A stretch of DNA of 57,690 nucleotides from a bacterium (GTDB taxonomy: Bacteria > Bacillota > Clostridia > Oscillospirales > Oscillospiraceae), in assembly GCA_004560305.1 (NCBI GenBank), contig SFVI01000008.1:1-57690 (forward strand), read 5' to 3'. Of this stretch, positions 1 to 7,245 are shown one piece after another. The position numbers and the translations under genes are program-made. The stretch's first letter is position 1. Each line of letters starts with the position of its first letter. The notes under the pieces are model-generated. The model did no database searches, had not been told where the DNA came from, and worked only from the letters and a program-made list of their open reading frames with translations.

Positions 1-1
1 G

Positions 2-181
2 AAGGCCGGCGCCACCGACTCCATCACCCTCACCGGCGGCTGCGCCAAGAACGACGGCCTGAAGGAAGCCATCGAGCACGTGCTGAAGCTGAAGGTCATC
101 GAGCTCAAGACCGACCCCCAGCTGATGGGCGCTCTGGGCGCCGCTGAGTACGCCCGCCAGAAGGGCCTGGCCAAGAAGTAA
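2..181 (+). CDS. C-terminal end of an acyl-CoA dehydratase activase (BadF/HgdC family), partial
   Basis: An open frame runs in from the window edge and ends with TAA at 179-181, giving the last 59 residues. It contains TLTGGCAKNDGLKEAI followed by DPQLMGALGAAEYA, the C-terminal nucleotide-fold motifs (GGxAKNxG and DPQxxGALGAA) of BadF/BadG/BcrA/BcrD ATPases. These iron-sulfur ATPases inject an energised electron into 2-hydroxyacyl-CoA dehydratases or benzoyl-CoA-reductase-like enzymes during anaerobic fermentation. The P-loop half and the cluster cysteines lie outside the window, so the substrate class cannot be told. The gene is closed by a hairpin terminator 25 bp downstream. Confidence 0.75.
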   Translation, partial: KAGATDSITLTGGCAKNDGLKEAIEHVLKLKVIELKTDPQLMGALGAAEYARQKGLAKK

Positions 182-205
182 AAATCAAAGCGCATACATA
201 TACAA

Positions 206-239
206 ACAACCCGGACTGCCCAGGCAGCCCGGGTTGTTT
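206..239 (+). terminator. Rho-independent terminator of the activase gene
   Basis: A GC-rich inverted repeat (ACAACCCGG-actgcc / ggcag-CCCGGGTTGT) is followed by a short T tract. It lies 25 bp after the activase stop. A nearly identical hairpin recurs at 447-480, on the other side of the repeat element. Confidence 0.75.
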
Positions 240-244
240 CAGCT

Positions 245-442
245 TGTCAAAGAATCAGCCAAAGCCGCCCCTGTGTAAGGGGAGGTGGCAAAAATCTTTG
301 ATTTTTGACGGAGGGATTGTAAAAGCAACGTTTTGGATTTGCAGGAAACAACGGAAAATCAGGAATTTTTATAAAACAATCCCTCAGTCAGCTTCACTGA
401 CAGCTCCCTTTACACAAGGGAGCCATTTTGTGTAGCCAGCTT
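245..442. repeat. 198-bp dispersed intergenic element, copy 1 (MITE-like)
   Basis: This stretch and 57385-57582 are the same length, align without gaps by eye and differ at roughly one base in ten. The ends are imperfect inverted repeats: CCCTGTGTAAGGGGAGG near the left and CTCCCTTTACACAAGGGAG near the right. An inner pair, GGAGGGATTGT and ACAATCCCTCAGTC, is also complementary, so the whole unit can fold as one long hairpin. No convincing ORF is present; a 63-codon frame across it lacks a ribosome site. It looks like a non-autonomous transposable or REP-type element. The mobilising enzyme is not in the window. Confidence 0.7.
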
Positions 443-446
443 TTTG

Positions 447-480
447 ACAACCCGGACTGCCCAGGCAGCCCGGGATGTTT
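447..480 (+). terminator. Second copy of the activase terminator hairpin
   Basis: This 34-bp hairpin matches 206-239 at all but one position and sits just right of the 198-bp repeat. The two copies therefore flank the element as long direct repeats. It could still stop transcription towards eno. Confidence 0.6.
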
Positions 481-491
481 GTATATTGCTC

Positions 492-520
492 TTTATTTTT
501 GGGAGAAAATGGGGTATACT
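492..520 (+). promoter_or_regulatory. Putative eno promoter
   Basis: A good -10 hexamer, TATACT at 515-520, lies 33 bp before the eno start codon. The -35 at the right spacing (TTTATT, 492-497) is weak. An AAGGAGG ribosome site follows at 536-542. Confidence 0.4.
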
Positions 521-552
521 TTCTACATACTCGTTAAGGAGGCTGATTTGGA

Positions 553-1842
553 ATGAAGCAGTATTTTGAGATCGTTGATGTGATGGCCCGGGAAATTCTG
601 GACTCCCGGGGCAACCCCACCGTGGAAGTGGAGGTGACCCTGGACGACGGCACCATCGGCCGGGCGGCAGTGCCCTCCGGCGCGTCCACCGGCATGTATG
701 AGGCCTGCGAGCTGCGGGACGGGGACAAGAGCCGCTATAACGGCAAGGGCGTGCAGATGGCGGTGGAGAACGTCAACGGCGAGCTGGCGGAGGCCATGGT
801 GGGCCTGAACGTGCTGGACCAGACTTCCATCGACAAAATGCTGATCGAGATAGACGGCACCCCCAACAAGAGCCGCCTGGGCGCCAACGCAATCCTGGGC
901 GCTTCCCTGGCCTGCGCCAAGGCCGCCGCTGCCGCCACGGGGCTGAGCCTGTATAACTACATTGGCGGCGTCAACGCCAAGACCCTGCCGGTGCCCATGA
1001 TGAATGTGCTCAACGGCGGCGCCCACGCCACCGGCTCCAACGTGGATATCCAGGAATTCATGATTATGCCCATCGGCGCGGAGAGCTTTAAGGAAGCCCT
1101 GCGGATGTGCGCCGAGGTGTTCCACGCCCTGAAAAAGGTGGTCCCCGCCTCCGGCGTGGGCGATGAGGGCGGCTACGCCCCCAATCTGGACAGCGACGAG
1201 GACGCCCTGAAGGCCCTGGTGGCCGCCATGGAGCTGGCCGGGTACCAGCCCGGCGTGGACTTCAAGATCGCCATCGATGGGGCGGTGTCCGACTGGTACG
1301 ACGAGAAGGACAAGTGCTATCACCTGCCCAAGCGGGGCACCGTCATGACCTCGGAGCAGATGGTGGATATGTGGGAGGACTTTGTGAACAAGTACCCCAT
1401 TATCTCCATTGAGGACGGCATGGGCGAGAACGACTGGGAGGGCTGGCAGCTGATGACCCGCCGCCTGGGAAGCCGCATCCAGATTGTGGGGGACGACCTG
1501 TTTGTCACCAACACGGAGCGGATCAAAAAGGGCATTGAACTGAAGGCCGCCAACTCCGTGCTCATCAAGCTCAACCAGATCGGCACCCTGACCGAAACCC
1601 TGGACGCCATCCAGATGGCCCACCGGGCTGGCTGGACCGCCGTGGTATCCCACCGCTCCGGCGAGACGGAGGACACCACCATCGCCGACATCTCTGTGGC
1701 GGTCAATGCCGGACAGATCAAGACCGGCGCCCCCTCCCGCACCGACCGGGTAGCCAAGTACAACCAGCTGCTGCGCATCGAGGAGGAGCTGTTCGACGTG
1801 GCCCAGTACCCCGGCGAAGAAGCGTTCTTCTCCATCCGCTGA
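553..1842 (+). CDS. eno: Enolase
   Basis: Phosphopyruvate hydratase, converting 2-phosphoglycerate to phosphoenolpyruvate in cytosolic glycolysis. The 429-residue product has the full family layout: an N-terminal EILDSRGNPTVEVEV strand, VGDEGGYAPN, the metal-binding SIEDGMGENDW and GDDLFVTN segments, the LIKLNQIGTLTET signature with the catalytic lysine, and SHRSGETEDT. Length is normal. The ATG is preceded by AAGGAGG with suitable spacing. The gene stands alone, with its own promoter-like sequence upstream and a strong terminator after it. The identification is secure. Confidence 0.98.
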   Translation: MKQYFEIVDVMAREILDSRGNPTVEVEVTLDDGTIGRAAVPSGASTGMYEACELRDGDKSRYNGKGVQMAVENVNGELAEAMVGLNVLDQTSIDKMLIEIDGTPNKSRLGANAILGASLACAKAAAAATGLSLYNYIGGVNAKTLPVPMMNVLNGGAHATGSNVDIQEFMIMPIGAESFKEALRMCAEVFHALKKVVPASGVGDEGGYAPNLDSDEDALKALVAAMELAGYQPGVDFKIAIDGAVSDWYDEKDKCYHLPKRGTVMTSEQMVDMWEDFVNKYPIISIEDGMGENDWEGWQLMTRRLGSRIQIVGDDLFVTNTERIKKGIELKAANSVLIKLNQIGTLTETLDAIQMAHRAGWTAVVSHRSGETEDTTIADISVAVNAGQIKTGAPSRTDRVAKYNQLLRIEEELFDVAQYPGEEAFFSIR

Positions 1843-1861
1843 TATCAATTTTCCAGACTTT

Positions 1862-1899
1862 CCGCCGGCAAGGGCAGCTGCCCCTGCCGGCGGTTTTTG
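1862..1899 (+). terminator. Rho-independent terminator of eno
   Basis: The arms CCGCCGGCAAGGGCAG and CTGCCCCTGCCGGCGG are almost perfectly complementary and run into TTTTTGT, 20 bp after the eno stop. Confidence 0.9.
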
Positions 1900-1917
1900 T
1901 CCGGCCTGATGGAAATG

Positions 1918-1977
1918 CGCAAAACTGACCCTTGCGAATCAGGTCAGTTTTGCGTAAGATAGAAAAAATGCTATGAT
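1918..1977 (+). promoter_or_regulatory. Promoter with overlapping 13-bp palindrome upstream of the pyridoxamine kinase
   Basis: CGCAAAACTGACC (1918-1930) and GGTCAGTTTTGCG (1942-1954) are perfect inverted repeats separated by 11 bp. No T tract follows, so it does not read as a terminator. The right arm overlaps a -35-like TTGCGT (1950-1955), and a TATGAT -10 lies at 1972-1977 after 16 bp. The arrangement suits a repressor operator covering the promoter; the cognate regulator is unknown. Confidence 0.5.
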
Positions 1978-1994
1978 CTACTCAGGAGGCCCAT

Positions 1995-2822
1995 GTGAAA
2001 CGCGTTGTCACCCTGCAGGATATTTCCTGCTTCGGCCGGTGCAGCATCACCGTTGCCCTGCCCATCCTCTCCGCCATGGGGATGGAATGTGCCATTTTGC
2101 CCACGGCGGTGCTGTCCGCTCACACCATGTTCCCCGGTTATACCTGCCTGGATATTTCCGGCCAGATGAAGCCCGTCAGCCGCCACTGGCAGGCGCTGGG
2201 CTTGCGTTTCGACGCCATCTACACCGGGTATCTGGCCAATGAGGAACAGTGCGCCCAGGCGGTGGACTTCATCAAGGATTTCCACACCGGGGAAAACATC
2301 GTGGTGGCGGACCCGGCCATGGCGGATCAGGGGCGGCTTTATCCCGGCTTTGGGCCGGACTTCCCCCAGGCCATGGCGAAGGTCTGCGCCTGCGCGGACC
2401 TGATTTTGCCCAATCTCACCGAGGCTGCCCTGCTGACCGGCACGCCCTGGCAGGAGAAGTGGACCCGGCAGCAGGTGCGCGCCATGCTGGAAAAGCTGCT
2501 GGCGCTGGGCTGCAAGGCGGCCATGATCACCGGCTTTGGCGAAGGGGGCGACACCGGCTTTCTGGCCCTGGACAGGGACGGCCGGGAGCTTTCCTACAGT
2601 CACCCCCTGCTGCCCCGGAGCTATCCCGGCACGGGGGATGCGTTCAGCTCGGTACTGGTGGGCGGCCTGGTGCGGGGCCTGAGCCTGCGGGAGGCCGGGG
2701 TGCTGGCCTCAGACTTTGTGGCCGGCTGCATCGCCGCCACCGCCGCCGACCCCCAGGGCCCGAACTACGGCGTGGAATTTGAAGGTCAGCTGGGAGATCT
2801 AATGAAAAAAATAAGTGTGTGA
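1995..2822 (+). CDS. Pyridoxamine/pyridoxal kinase (PfkB superfamily)
   Basis: Predicted to phosphorylate pyridoxal, pyridoxine or pyridoxamine to the 5'-phosphate in vitamin B6 salvage. The 275-residue protein starts with VTLQDISCFGRCSITVALPI, typical of PdxK/PdxY-like kinases, has the YTGYLANEEQ segment, and ends with the kinase anion-hole motif SYPGTGDAFSSVL including the catalytic Asp of GTGDAF. The start is GTG at 1995: an ATG two bases earlier is followed at once by TGA, and AGGAGG at 1984-1989 is well placed for the GTG. A palindrome overlaps the promoter. Single gene with its own terminator. The exact vitamer preference is not visible. Confidence 0.85.
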   Translation: MKRVVTLQDISCFGRCSITVALPILSAMGMECAILPTAVLSAHTMFPGYTCLDISGQMKPVSRHWQALGLRFDAIYTGYLANEEQCAQAVDFIKDFHTGENIVVADPAMADQGRLYPGFGPDFPQAMAKVCACADLILPNLTEAALLTGTPWQEKWTRQQVRAMLEKLLALGCKAAMITGFGEGGDTGFLALDRDGRELSYSHPLLPRSYPGTGDAFSSVLVGGLVRGLSLREAGVLASDFVAGCIAATAADPQGPNYGVEFEGQLGDLMKKISV

Positions 2823-2863
2823 AAAATCAGCCCGGAGCAAAAACACTCCGGGCTGATTTTTTT
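2822..2863 (+). terminator. Rho-independent terminator of the pyridoxamine kinase gene
   Basis: AAAATCAGCCCGGAG pairs with CTCCGGGCTGATTTTTTT around an 8-base loop and begins at the stop codon of the kinase. Confidence 0.9.
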
Positions 2864-2873
2864 GGAAAGCCAT

Positions 2874-2903
2874 GTATATTATTCCTGCGCAGAGGCCAAA
2901 ATA
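2874..2903 (+). promoter_or_regulatory. Forespore (sigma-F-like) promoter candidate
   Basis: GTATA at 2874-2878 fits the sigma-F -35 consensus GYWTA. After 15 bp, GGCCAAAATA at 2894-2903 fits the -10 consensus GGNRANANTW at every fixed position except the R. The expected start is about 30 bp before the spoIIQ-like ORF. In Bacillus subtilis spoIIQ is sigma-F dependent, so the position agrees with the gene call. No sigma-A promoter of similar quality is seen. Confidence 0.4.
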
Positions 2904-2939
2904 CCGTTGTAAACCAAACAACAACGGAGGTTTTGAACT

Positions 2940-3651
2940 ATGAGCAGCAAGAGCTCCGGCAAGAAGCTGGAGGGATTCTTCACAGGGAAGGGCTTTTACA
3001 TAGTCCTTTTCCTGTGCGCCGCGGTGATCGGCGTATCGGCCTGGATGATGGCCGCTGGAAACGAGACTATGAACGACACATATTCTCAGCCCGGAGAGCG
3101 GCACGGACAGCCACACCGTCATGGCGGAGAGCCAGCCGGATGTGGGCGTGGCGGCCGTGGATGAGGAGACCCCCGTCCTGGACAGCGAAAGCGAGAGCCT
3201 GACCCAGGTCTGGCATGAGGGCGACGTGACGGAAGTGGCCGCCCCCATGTATGTCTGGCCCATCCAGGGCCAGCTGGAGCGGCTGCACAGCATGGATGCC
3301 CTGGCCTACGACGTGACCATGCGGGATTGGCGCACCCATGAGGGCGTGGACATTGCCGCCGCCCTGGGCAGCACCGTCACCGCTTCCCACTCCGGCAGGG
3401 TGGAGAGCATCGAAAACGATGACCTCTACGGCACGGTGGTCGTCCTGAACCACGGCGACGGCAGCAGCAGCCGCTATGCCAACCTGGCGGATACCGTCCC
3501 GGTGAACGTGGGGGACTGGCTGGAATGCGGCGCGGCCATCGGCACCGTGGGCACCAGTGCCCTGTGTGAGATCGGTCAGGGCGCCCACCTGCACTTCGCC
3601 CTATATGTGAACGGCCAAAGTGTGGATCCTCTTGAATACCTCCCCGCATAA
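2940..3651 (+). pseudogene. spoIIQ: SpoIIQ-like M23 (LytM) peptidase gene, interrupted by a +1 frameshift
   Basis: The first frame encodes a short cytoplasmic tail and one membrane segment (FYIVLFLCAAVIGVSAWMMA), as in SpoIIQ, the forespore partner of SpoIIIAH in engulfment. The second frame (good from about 3085, first ATG at 3121) encodes an acidic linker and an M23/LytM domain with HEGVD and HLHF, the HxxxD and HxH zinc motifs. Removing one C from CCC at 3090-3092 joins the frames into one coherent product of about 236 residues. As written, translation from ATG 2940 (GGAGG upstream) ends after 74 codons. Either a real mutation or a one-base sequence error; the intact downstream domain and promoter favour an error or a very recent loss. 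Unlike B. subtilis SpoIIQ, the first metal-site His is kept. Confidence 0.7.
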
Positions 3652-3660
3652 GGGAAATTT

Positions 3661-3692
3661 GCCGCCTGCGTCATGCAGGCGGCTGTTTTGTT
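3661..3692 (+). terminator. Rho-independent terminator after the spoIIQ-like gene
   Basis: GCCGCCTGC and GCAGGCGGC form a 9-bp stem with a 5-base loop followed by TGTTTTGTTT, 9 bp past the stop codon. Confidence 0.8.
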
Positions 3693-3735
3693 TCCGTTAA
3701 GCAACAAGAAATTATCGTTTTTCAATAAAAATTTC

Positions 3736-3764
3736 TTGACAAACAATGCAGACCATGATATCCT
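3736..3764 (+). promoter_or_regulatory. Promoter of the DUF2975/XRE/DUF4153 operon
   Basis: A consensus TTGACA at 3736-3741 and TATCCT at 3759-3764 are 17 bp apart, 26 bp upstream of the DUF2975 start codon. Confidence 0.7.
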
Positions 3765-3789
3765 CCAGATACAGGAAAGGAGCGATGGT

Positions 3790-4239
3790 ATGAATTGGAA
3801 TCAGGACAAAAGCATCAGCCTGTCGCAGGGCTGCGTCTGCGCCTTCGCCCTGCTGCTGGCGGGGCTGGATGGCTTCGGCTACTGGCTGCTGCAGCTGTTT
3901 GCGGAGAGAAAGGGAATGGGACCGGGCTGGGGCCTGGCTTTTTATATGGCCCTGCTGATGGGCAGCGTGTTTGGCTGGGTGGCCCTGGGGAAGCTGTGGG
4001 GTCTGCTGAAAAGCATCAAGGTGGGCCAGGTGTTCACGGCAGAGAATATCCGCCGGATGCGGGTGGTCAGCTGGTGCTGCGCGGCGGCCGGGCTGGTATG
4101 CCTGGGGGCCGGGCTGCTGTATCTGCCTTGCCTGGTTTGCGCCATGGCGGCGGGGTTCATGGCCCTGATCGTCCGTATTGTGAAGAACACCTTCCAGCAG
4201 GCCCTGCTGATGAAGGACGAGCTGGATTACACCGTGTGA
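3790..4239 (+). CDS. DUF2975-type small membrane protein
   Basis: A 149-residue integral membrane protein with about four hydrophobic segments (near residues 12-33, 47-67, 93-117 and 119-135). The segment GLLKSIKVGQVFTAENIRRMRVVSW between TM2 and TM3 is the hallmark of DUF2975 proteins such as B. subtilis YoaS. The frame is open upstream to 3673, but ATG 3790 follows GGAAAGGAG and lies just after the promoter. It is followed 10 bp later by a small XRE regulator; DUF2975 genes are commonly paired with YozG-like regulators. The biochemical role is unknown; a sensor or anchor for the regulator is only a guess from the pairing. Confidence 0.75.
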   Translation: MNWNQDKSISLSQGCVCAFALLLAGLDGFGYWLLQLFAERKGMGPGWGLAFYMALLMGSVFGWVALGKLWGLLKSIKVGQVFTAENIRRMRVVSWCCAAAGLVCLGAGLLYLPCLVCAMAAGFMALIVRIVKNTFQQALLMKDELDYTV

Positions 4240-4249
4240 GGGCCGGAGC

Positions 4250-4462
4250 ATGGAAATACTTGTGAATCTGGATGTAATGATGGCCAAGCGGAAGATCTCC
4301 GCCACGGAGCTTGCCCAGCGGATCGATATTACCCCGGCCAATCTGTCCATACTGAAAAACAACAAGGCCAAAGCCATCCGCTTTTCCACCCTGATGGCCC
4401 TGTGCCACGAATTGCAGTGCCAGCCCGGGGACATCCTGGAATTTGTGGACGACATGGAGTGA
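4250..4462 (+). CDS. YozG-like XRE/Cro-family transcriptional regulator
   Basis: A 70-residue protein that is essentially a single helix-turn-helix: VNLDVMMAKRKISATELAQRIDITPANLSILKNNKAKAIRFSTLMALCHELQ with the recognition helix near residues 29-38. It ends with PGDILEF, typical of this compact Cro/CI subfamily. It lies 10 bp after the DUF2975 gene and 3 bp before the following membrane gene, so the three are almost certainly co-transcribed. It probably autoregulates the operon, but no clear palindrome was found at the promoter. Confidence 0.85.
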   Translation: MEILVNLDVMMAKRKISATELAQRIDITPANLSILKNNKAKAIRFSTLMALCHELQCQPGDILEFVDDME

Positions 4463-4465
4463 AGC

Positions 4466-5731
4466 ATGGACGAGAAGAACTTGAATGCCAAGGGGCCTTT
4501 GGTCTTTAGCCGCGGGGAAATCCTCTGCGCCCTGCTGCTGTACCCGGCGGCCTACATATATACCCTGGCCATGGGCGGCCCCAGAGGGCAGTTGTGGTTT
4601 GGCCTGTTTGTGCTGGCTTTTGTGGCCCTGGGAGAGTGGATCAACCGGGGCAGGCCCCGCATGGCGGAAAGCTGGGTCTGGCTGGGCTGCCTGCTGCTGA
4701 TCACCCTGTGCGTGGTCACCGGGCGGGGCCGGGCCTGGGGCTTCCAGCTGTCGGTGCTGTTGGCGCATCCGCTGGCGGTGTGGTGGCTGCTCAGCCGCAG
4801 CGGCGCCCTGCTGGAAGGGGAGAGCGGACACCTGTTGCCCCTGGACGCGGTGAACGGCTTTATCCGCATCTCCTTTGGTAATTTCTTCCTGCGTCTGCGC
4901 TGCCTGGGGCAGGGGCTTCGGAATTGGCGCCGGGGCAGGGAAAACAGCCGTAGCCGGTTCTGGGCCGCCCTGCTGGCAGTGGCGGCGGCACTGGTGCTGC
5001 TGAACTGGGCGGCGGCCAGCCTTGCCCGTGCCGATGTTCTTTTCGGCGCTTTGGCGGAGAATATCCTGAAATTCTTCCGCTTTAACCTGGGCGAGGGCTT
5101 TGTGAACTTTGTGGTTCGCCTTTTGCTCAGCTTGCCCATTGGCGCCTGGCTTTTCGGCCTCATCGCCGGCAGCGCCCGGGTGGAGGGGGATAAGCTGCGT
5201 GCCCAGGCGGCGGCAGTGAACGGCTTTCTGCCCAGGCTGCGCCTGGTGCCCAGCTGGGTGTGGACCATATGCATGGGAGCCTTTGGACTGCTGTATCTGC
5301 TGTTCTTCGCGGTGCAGTTTCGGTATTTGTTCGGCGCTTTTACCCGCACGCTGCCGGAGGGCTTCATCGTGTCCCAATACGCCAGGGAGGGCTTTTTTGA
5401 GCTGTGTCGGGTGATGGGGATCAATTTCAGCCTGCTGTATCTGGTGAGCCGCAGCGGCGCAAGGCCCATCCGGGAGGATAGGGCCCAGCAAATTTGCTGC
5501 ACGGTGCTGCTGGCGGCGGGAATGGTGTTTGCCGTGATCGCCTTTTCCAAGCTGGGCCTCTACATTTCCTGCTTCGGCTTCACCCCCAGGCGGCTGCAAA
5601 GCTGCTGGCTGGTGCTGGTGCTTTTTGCCGGCAGCGCCGCCTGTCTCTACAGCCTCTGGAGCGGGAAGAAGAGCTTCAAGGCCTGGCTGATGTTCGCGGC
5701 GATAAGCCTGGCCCTGCTACATCTTTATTAA
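4466..5731 (+). CDS. DUF4153/DUF4173-like polytopic membrane protein
   Basis: A 421-residue protein with about 10-11 hydrophobic segments spread over its length. The C-terminal third contains VSQYAREGFFELCRVMGINFSLL, matching the YAR-G-F-EL loop of DUF4153-type membrane proteins. The ATG follows the regulator stop by 3 bp. Function is unknown. In this operon it forms a trio with a DUF2975 protein and an XRE regulator, suggesting a regulated envelope function. A rho-independent hairpin follows at once. Confidence 0.65.
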   Translation: MDEKNLNAKGPLVFSRGEILCALLLYPAAYIYTLAMGGPRGQLWFGLFVLAFVALGEWINRGRPRMAESWVWLGCLLLITLCVVTGRGRAWGFQLSVLLAHPLAVWWLLSRSGALLEGESGHLLPLDAVNGFIRISFGNFFLRLRCLGQGLRNWRRGRENSRSRFWAALLAVAAALVLLNWAAASLARADVLFGALAENILKFFRFNLGEGFVNFVVRLLLSLPIGAWLFGLIAGSARVEGDKLRAQAAAVNGFLPRLRLVPSWVWTICMGAFGLLYLLFFAVQFRYLFGAFTRTLPEGFIVSQYAREGFFELCRVMGINFSLLYLVSRSGARPIREDRAQQICCTVLLAAGMVFAVIAFSKLGLYISCFGFTPRRLQSCWLVLVLFAGSAACLYSLWSGKKSFKAWLMFAAISLALLHLY

Positions 5732-5734
5732 AAG

Positions 5735-5789
5735 AAAATAGCCCTTGCATTTACCGGCAGATTTCGGTACAATACAAGGGCTATTTTTT
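5735..5789 (+). terminator. Terminator with a promoter inside its loop
   Basis: AAAATAGCCCTTG (5735-5747) and CAAGGGCTATTTTTT (5775-5789) form a 13-bp stem with a T tract that ends the upstream operon. The 27-base loop and left arm contain TTGCAT (5745-5750), 17 bp, and TACAAT (5768-5773), a good sigma-A promoter whose start would fall near 5780, inside the right arm. Transcription of the MATE gene would thus begin within the terminator of the previous operon. Confidence 0.7.
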
Positions 5790-5805
5790 GCTTTTCGAGG
5801 GGACT

Positions 5806-7194
5806 ATGTTCATGCGATCGCTGATAGGCGACAGGGCCTTTTATCGGCGGCTTTTCACCGTGATGCTGCCGATCCTGACACAAAACCTGATAACCAACTT
5901 TGTGAACCTGCTGGACAATGTGATGGTGGGCCAGGTGGGCACGGAGCCCATGTCCGGCGTGGCCATTGTCAACCAGCTGCTGTTTGTCTTTAACCTCTGC
6001 ATCTTCGGCGGGCTGGCCGGGGCGGGGATCTTCACCGCCCAGTTCTATGGCAAGAGCGACAACAAGGGCGTGGCCGACAGCTTCCGGGGGAAGCTGTATA
6101 TCGCTTTGGGCGTGCTGGCCGTGGCCTTCTTTGTTTTCATCGGCTTCGGCGAGAGGCTGATCCTGGCCTTTATCCATGAAGGTCAGGAGAACTTGGACAT
6201 GGCGGCCACGCTGGGCTATGGCAAGGACTATCTGAGGGTCATGTTATTGCAGCTGCTGCCCTTTGCGGTGATGCAGATTTATGCCAGCACCCTGCGGGAA
6301 ACCGGGGAGACGCTGCTGCCCATGAAGGCGGGCATTGTGGCGGTGCTGGTGAACCTGACGGGCAATTACATCCTCATCTTCGGCAAGCTGGGCGCACCGG
6401 CGCTGGGGGTAGTGGGCGCCGCCATCGCCACGGTGCTCTCCCGCTATGTGGAGTGCCTGATCGTGGTGCTCTGGACCCATACCCACAAGCAGCGCTGCTC
6501 CTACATTGCCGGGGTCTACACCAGCCTGCGCATTCCGGCAGAGCTGGCGAAAAAAATCGCCGTGATGGGGCTGCCCCTGCTGGTGAATGAGCTGCTCTGG
6601 GCCGGCGGCATGACGGTGCTGAACCAGTGCTACTCCATCCGGGGGCTGGAGGTGGTCTCCGCCATCAATATCTCCACCGCTGTGTCCAACCTGTTTTTCT
6701 GCGCCTTTATCTCCATGGGCAATACCGTGGCCATTATGGTGGGCCAGCTGCTGGGGGCCGGCAAGCTGGAGGAAGCGGTGGACGAGGACCGGAAGCTGAT
6801 CGCCTTTGCGGTGGCCCTCTGTGCTGCGGTGGGCGTGGTGATGGCCCTGCTGGCGCCGGCAATCCCTCAGATTTACAACACCACGGATACGGTGAAGCGC
6901 CTGGCGGAAGAACTGCTGTTCGTGATTGCGGTTTTTATGCCGGTGCACGGCTTCAACAATGCCTGCTTCTTTACCCTCCGCTCCGGCGGCAAGACGTTGA
7001 TCACCTTCGTGTTTGACAGCGTGTACATCTGGGTGCTCTGCATCCCGCTGGCCTTTTGCCTGTCCCGGTTTACCGCAGTTCCCATCCTGCCCATGTATAT
7101 CACGGTGCAGCTGCTGGATCTGGTGAAGGTGGCTATGGGCTTTGTGCTGGTGAAAAAACGGATGTGGGTCAAGAACCTGGTGAAGGACGAATAA
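5806..7194 (+). CDS. MATE-family multidrug/metabolite exporter
   Basis: A 462-residue, 12-TM cation-coupled efflux protein. The N-terminus MLPILTQNLITNFVNLLDNVMVGQVGTEPMSGVAIVNQL is classic MATE (TM1-TM2 with the VMVGQ signature), and the second half repeats it as LPLLVNELLWAGGMTVLNQCYSIRG. The frame is open far upstream (to 5494), but this overlaps the preceding gene; ATG 5806 follows GAGGGG and lies about 25 bp after the promoter embedded in the terminator. A second ATG at 5812 is possible. Substrate cannot be told. A symmetrical hairpin ends the gene. Confidence 0.9.
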   Translation: MFMRSLIGDRAFYRRLFTVMLPILTQNLITNFVNLLDNVMVGQVGTEPMSGVAIVNQLLFVFNLCIFGGLAGAGIFTAQFYGKSDNKGVADSFRGKLYIALGVLAVAFFVFIGFGERLILAFIHEGQENLDMAATLGYGKDYLRVMLLQLLPFAVMQIYASTLRETGETLLPMKAGIVAVLVNLTGNYILIFGKLGAPALGVVGAAIATVLSRYVECLIVVLWTHTHKQRCSYIAGVYTSLRIPAELAKKIAVMGLPLLVNELLWAGGMTVLNQCYSIRGLEVVSAINISTAVSNLFFCAFISMGNTVAIMVGQLLGAGKLEEAVDEDRKLIAFAVALCAAVGVVMALLAPAIPQIYNTTDTVKRLAEELLFVIAVFMPVHGFNNACFFTLRSGGKTLITFVFDSVYIWVLCIPLAFCLSRFTAVPILPMYITVQLLDLVKVAMGFVLVKKRMWVKNLVKDE

Positions 7195-7202
7195 AAATCT
7201 TG

Positions 7203-7239
7203 AAAAAATCGGAACTGCATCAAGCAGTTCCGATTTTTT
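7203..7239. terminator. Bidirectional terminator
   Basis: AAAAAATCGGAACTGC and GCAGTTCCGATTTTTT are perfectly complementary around ATCAA. A and T tracts on the two sides let it serve both the MATE gene and the converging small membrane gene. Confidence 0.9.
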
Positions 7240-7245
7240 GTTGCC

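Noticed and set aside
244..435. 63-codon ORF across the first repeat element
   Set aside because: No ribosome site; its sequence is the repeat itself, and the frame is not supported in the second copy.
3121..3651. A separate cytosolic M23 peptidase starting at ATG 3121
   Set aside because: No ribosome site precedes this ATG, and the upstream frame supplies exactly the missing membrane anchor. A single frameshifted gene explains both parts.
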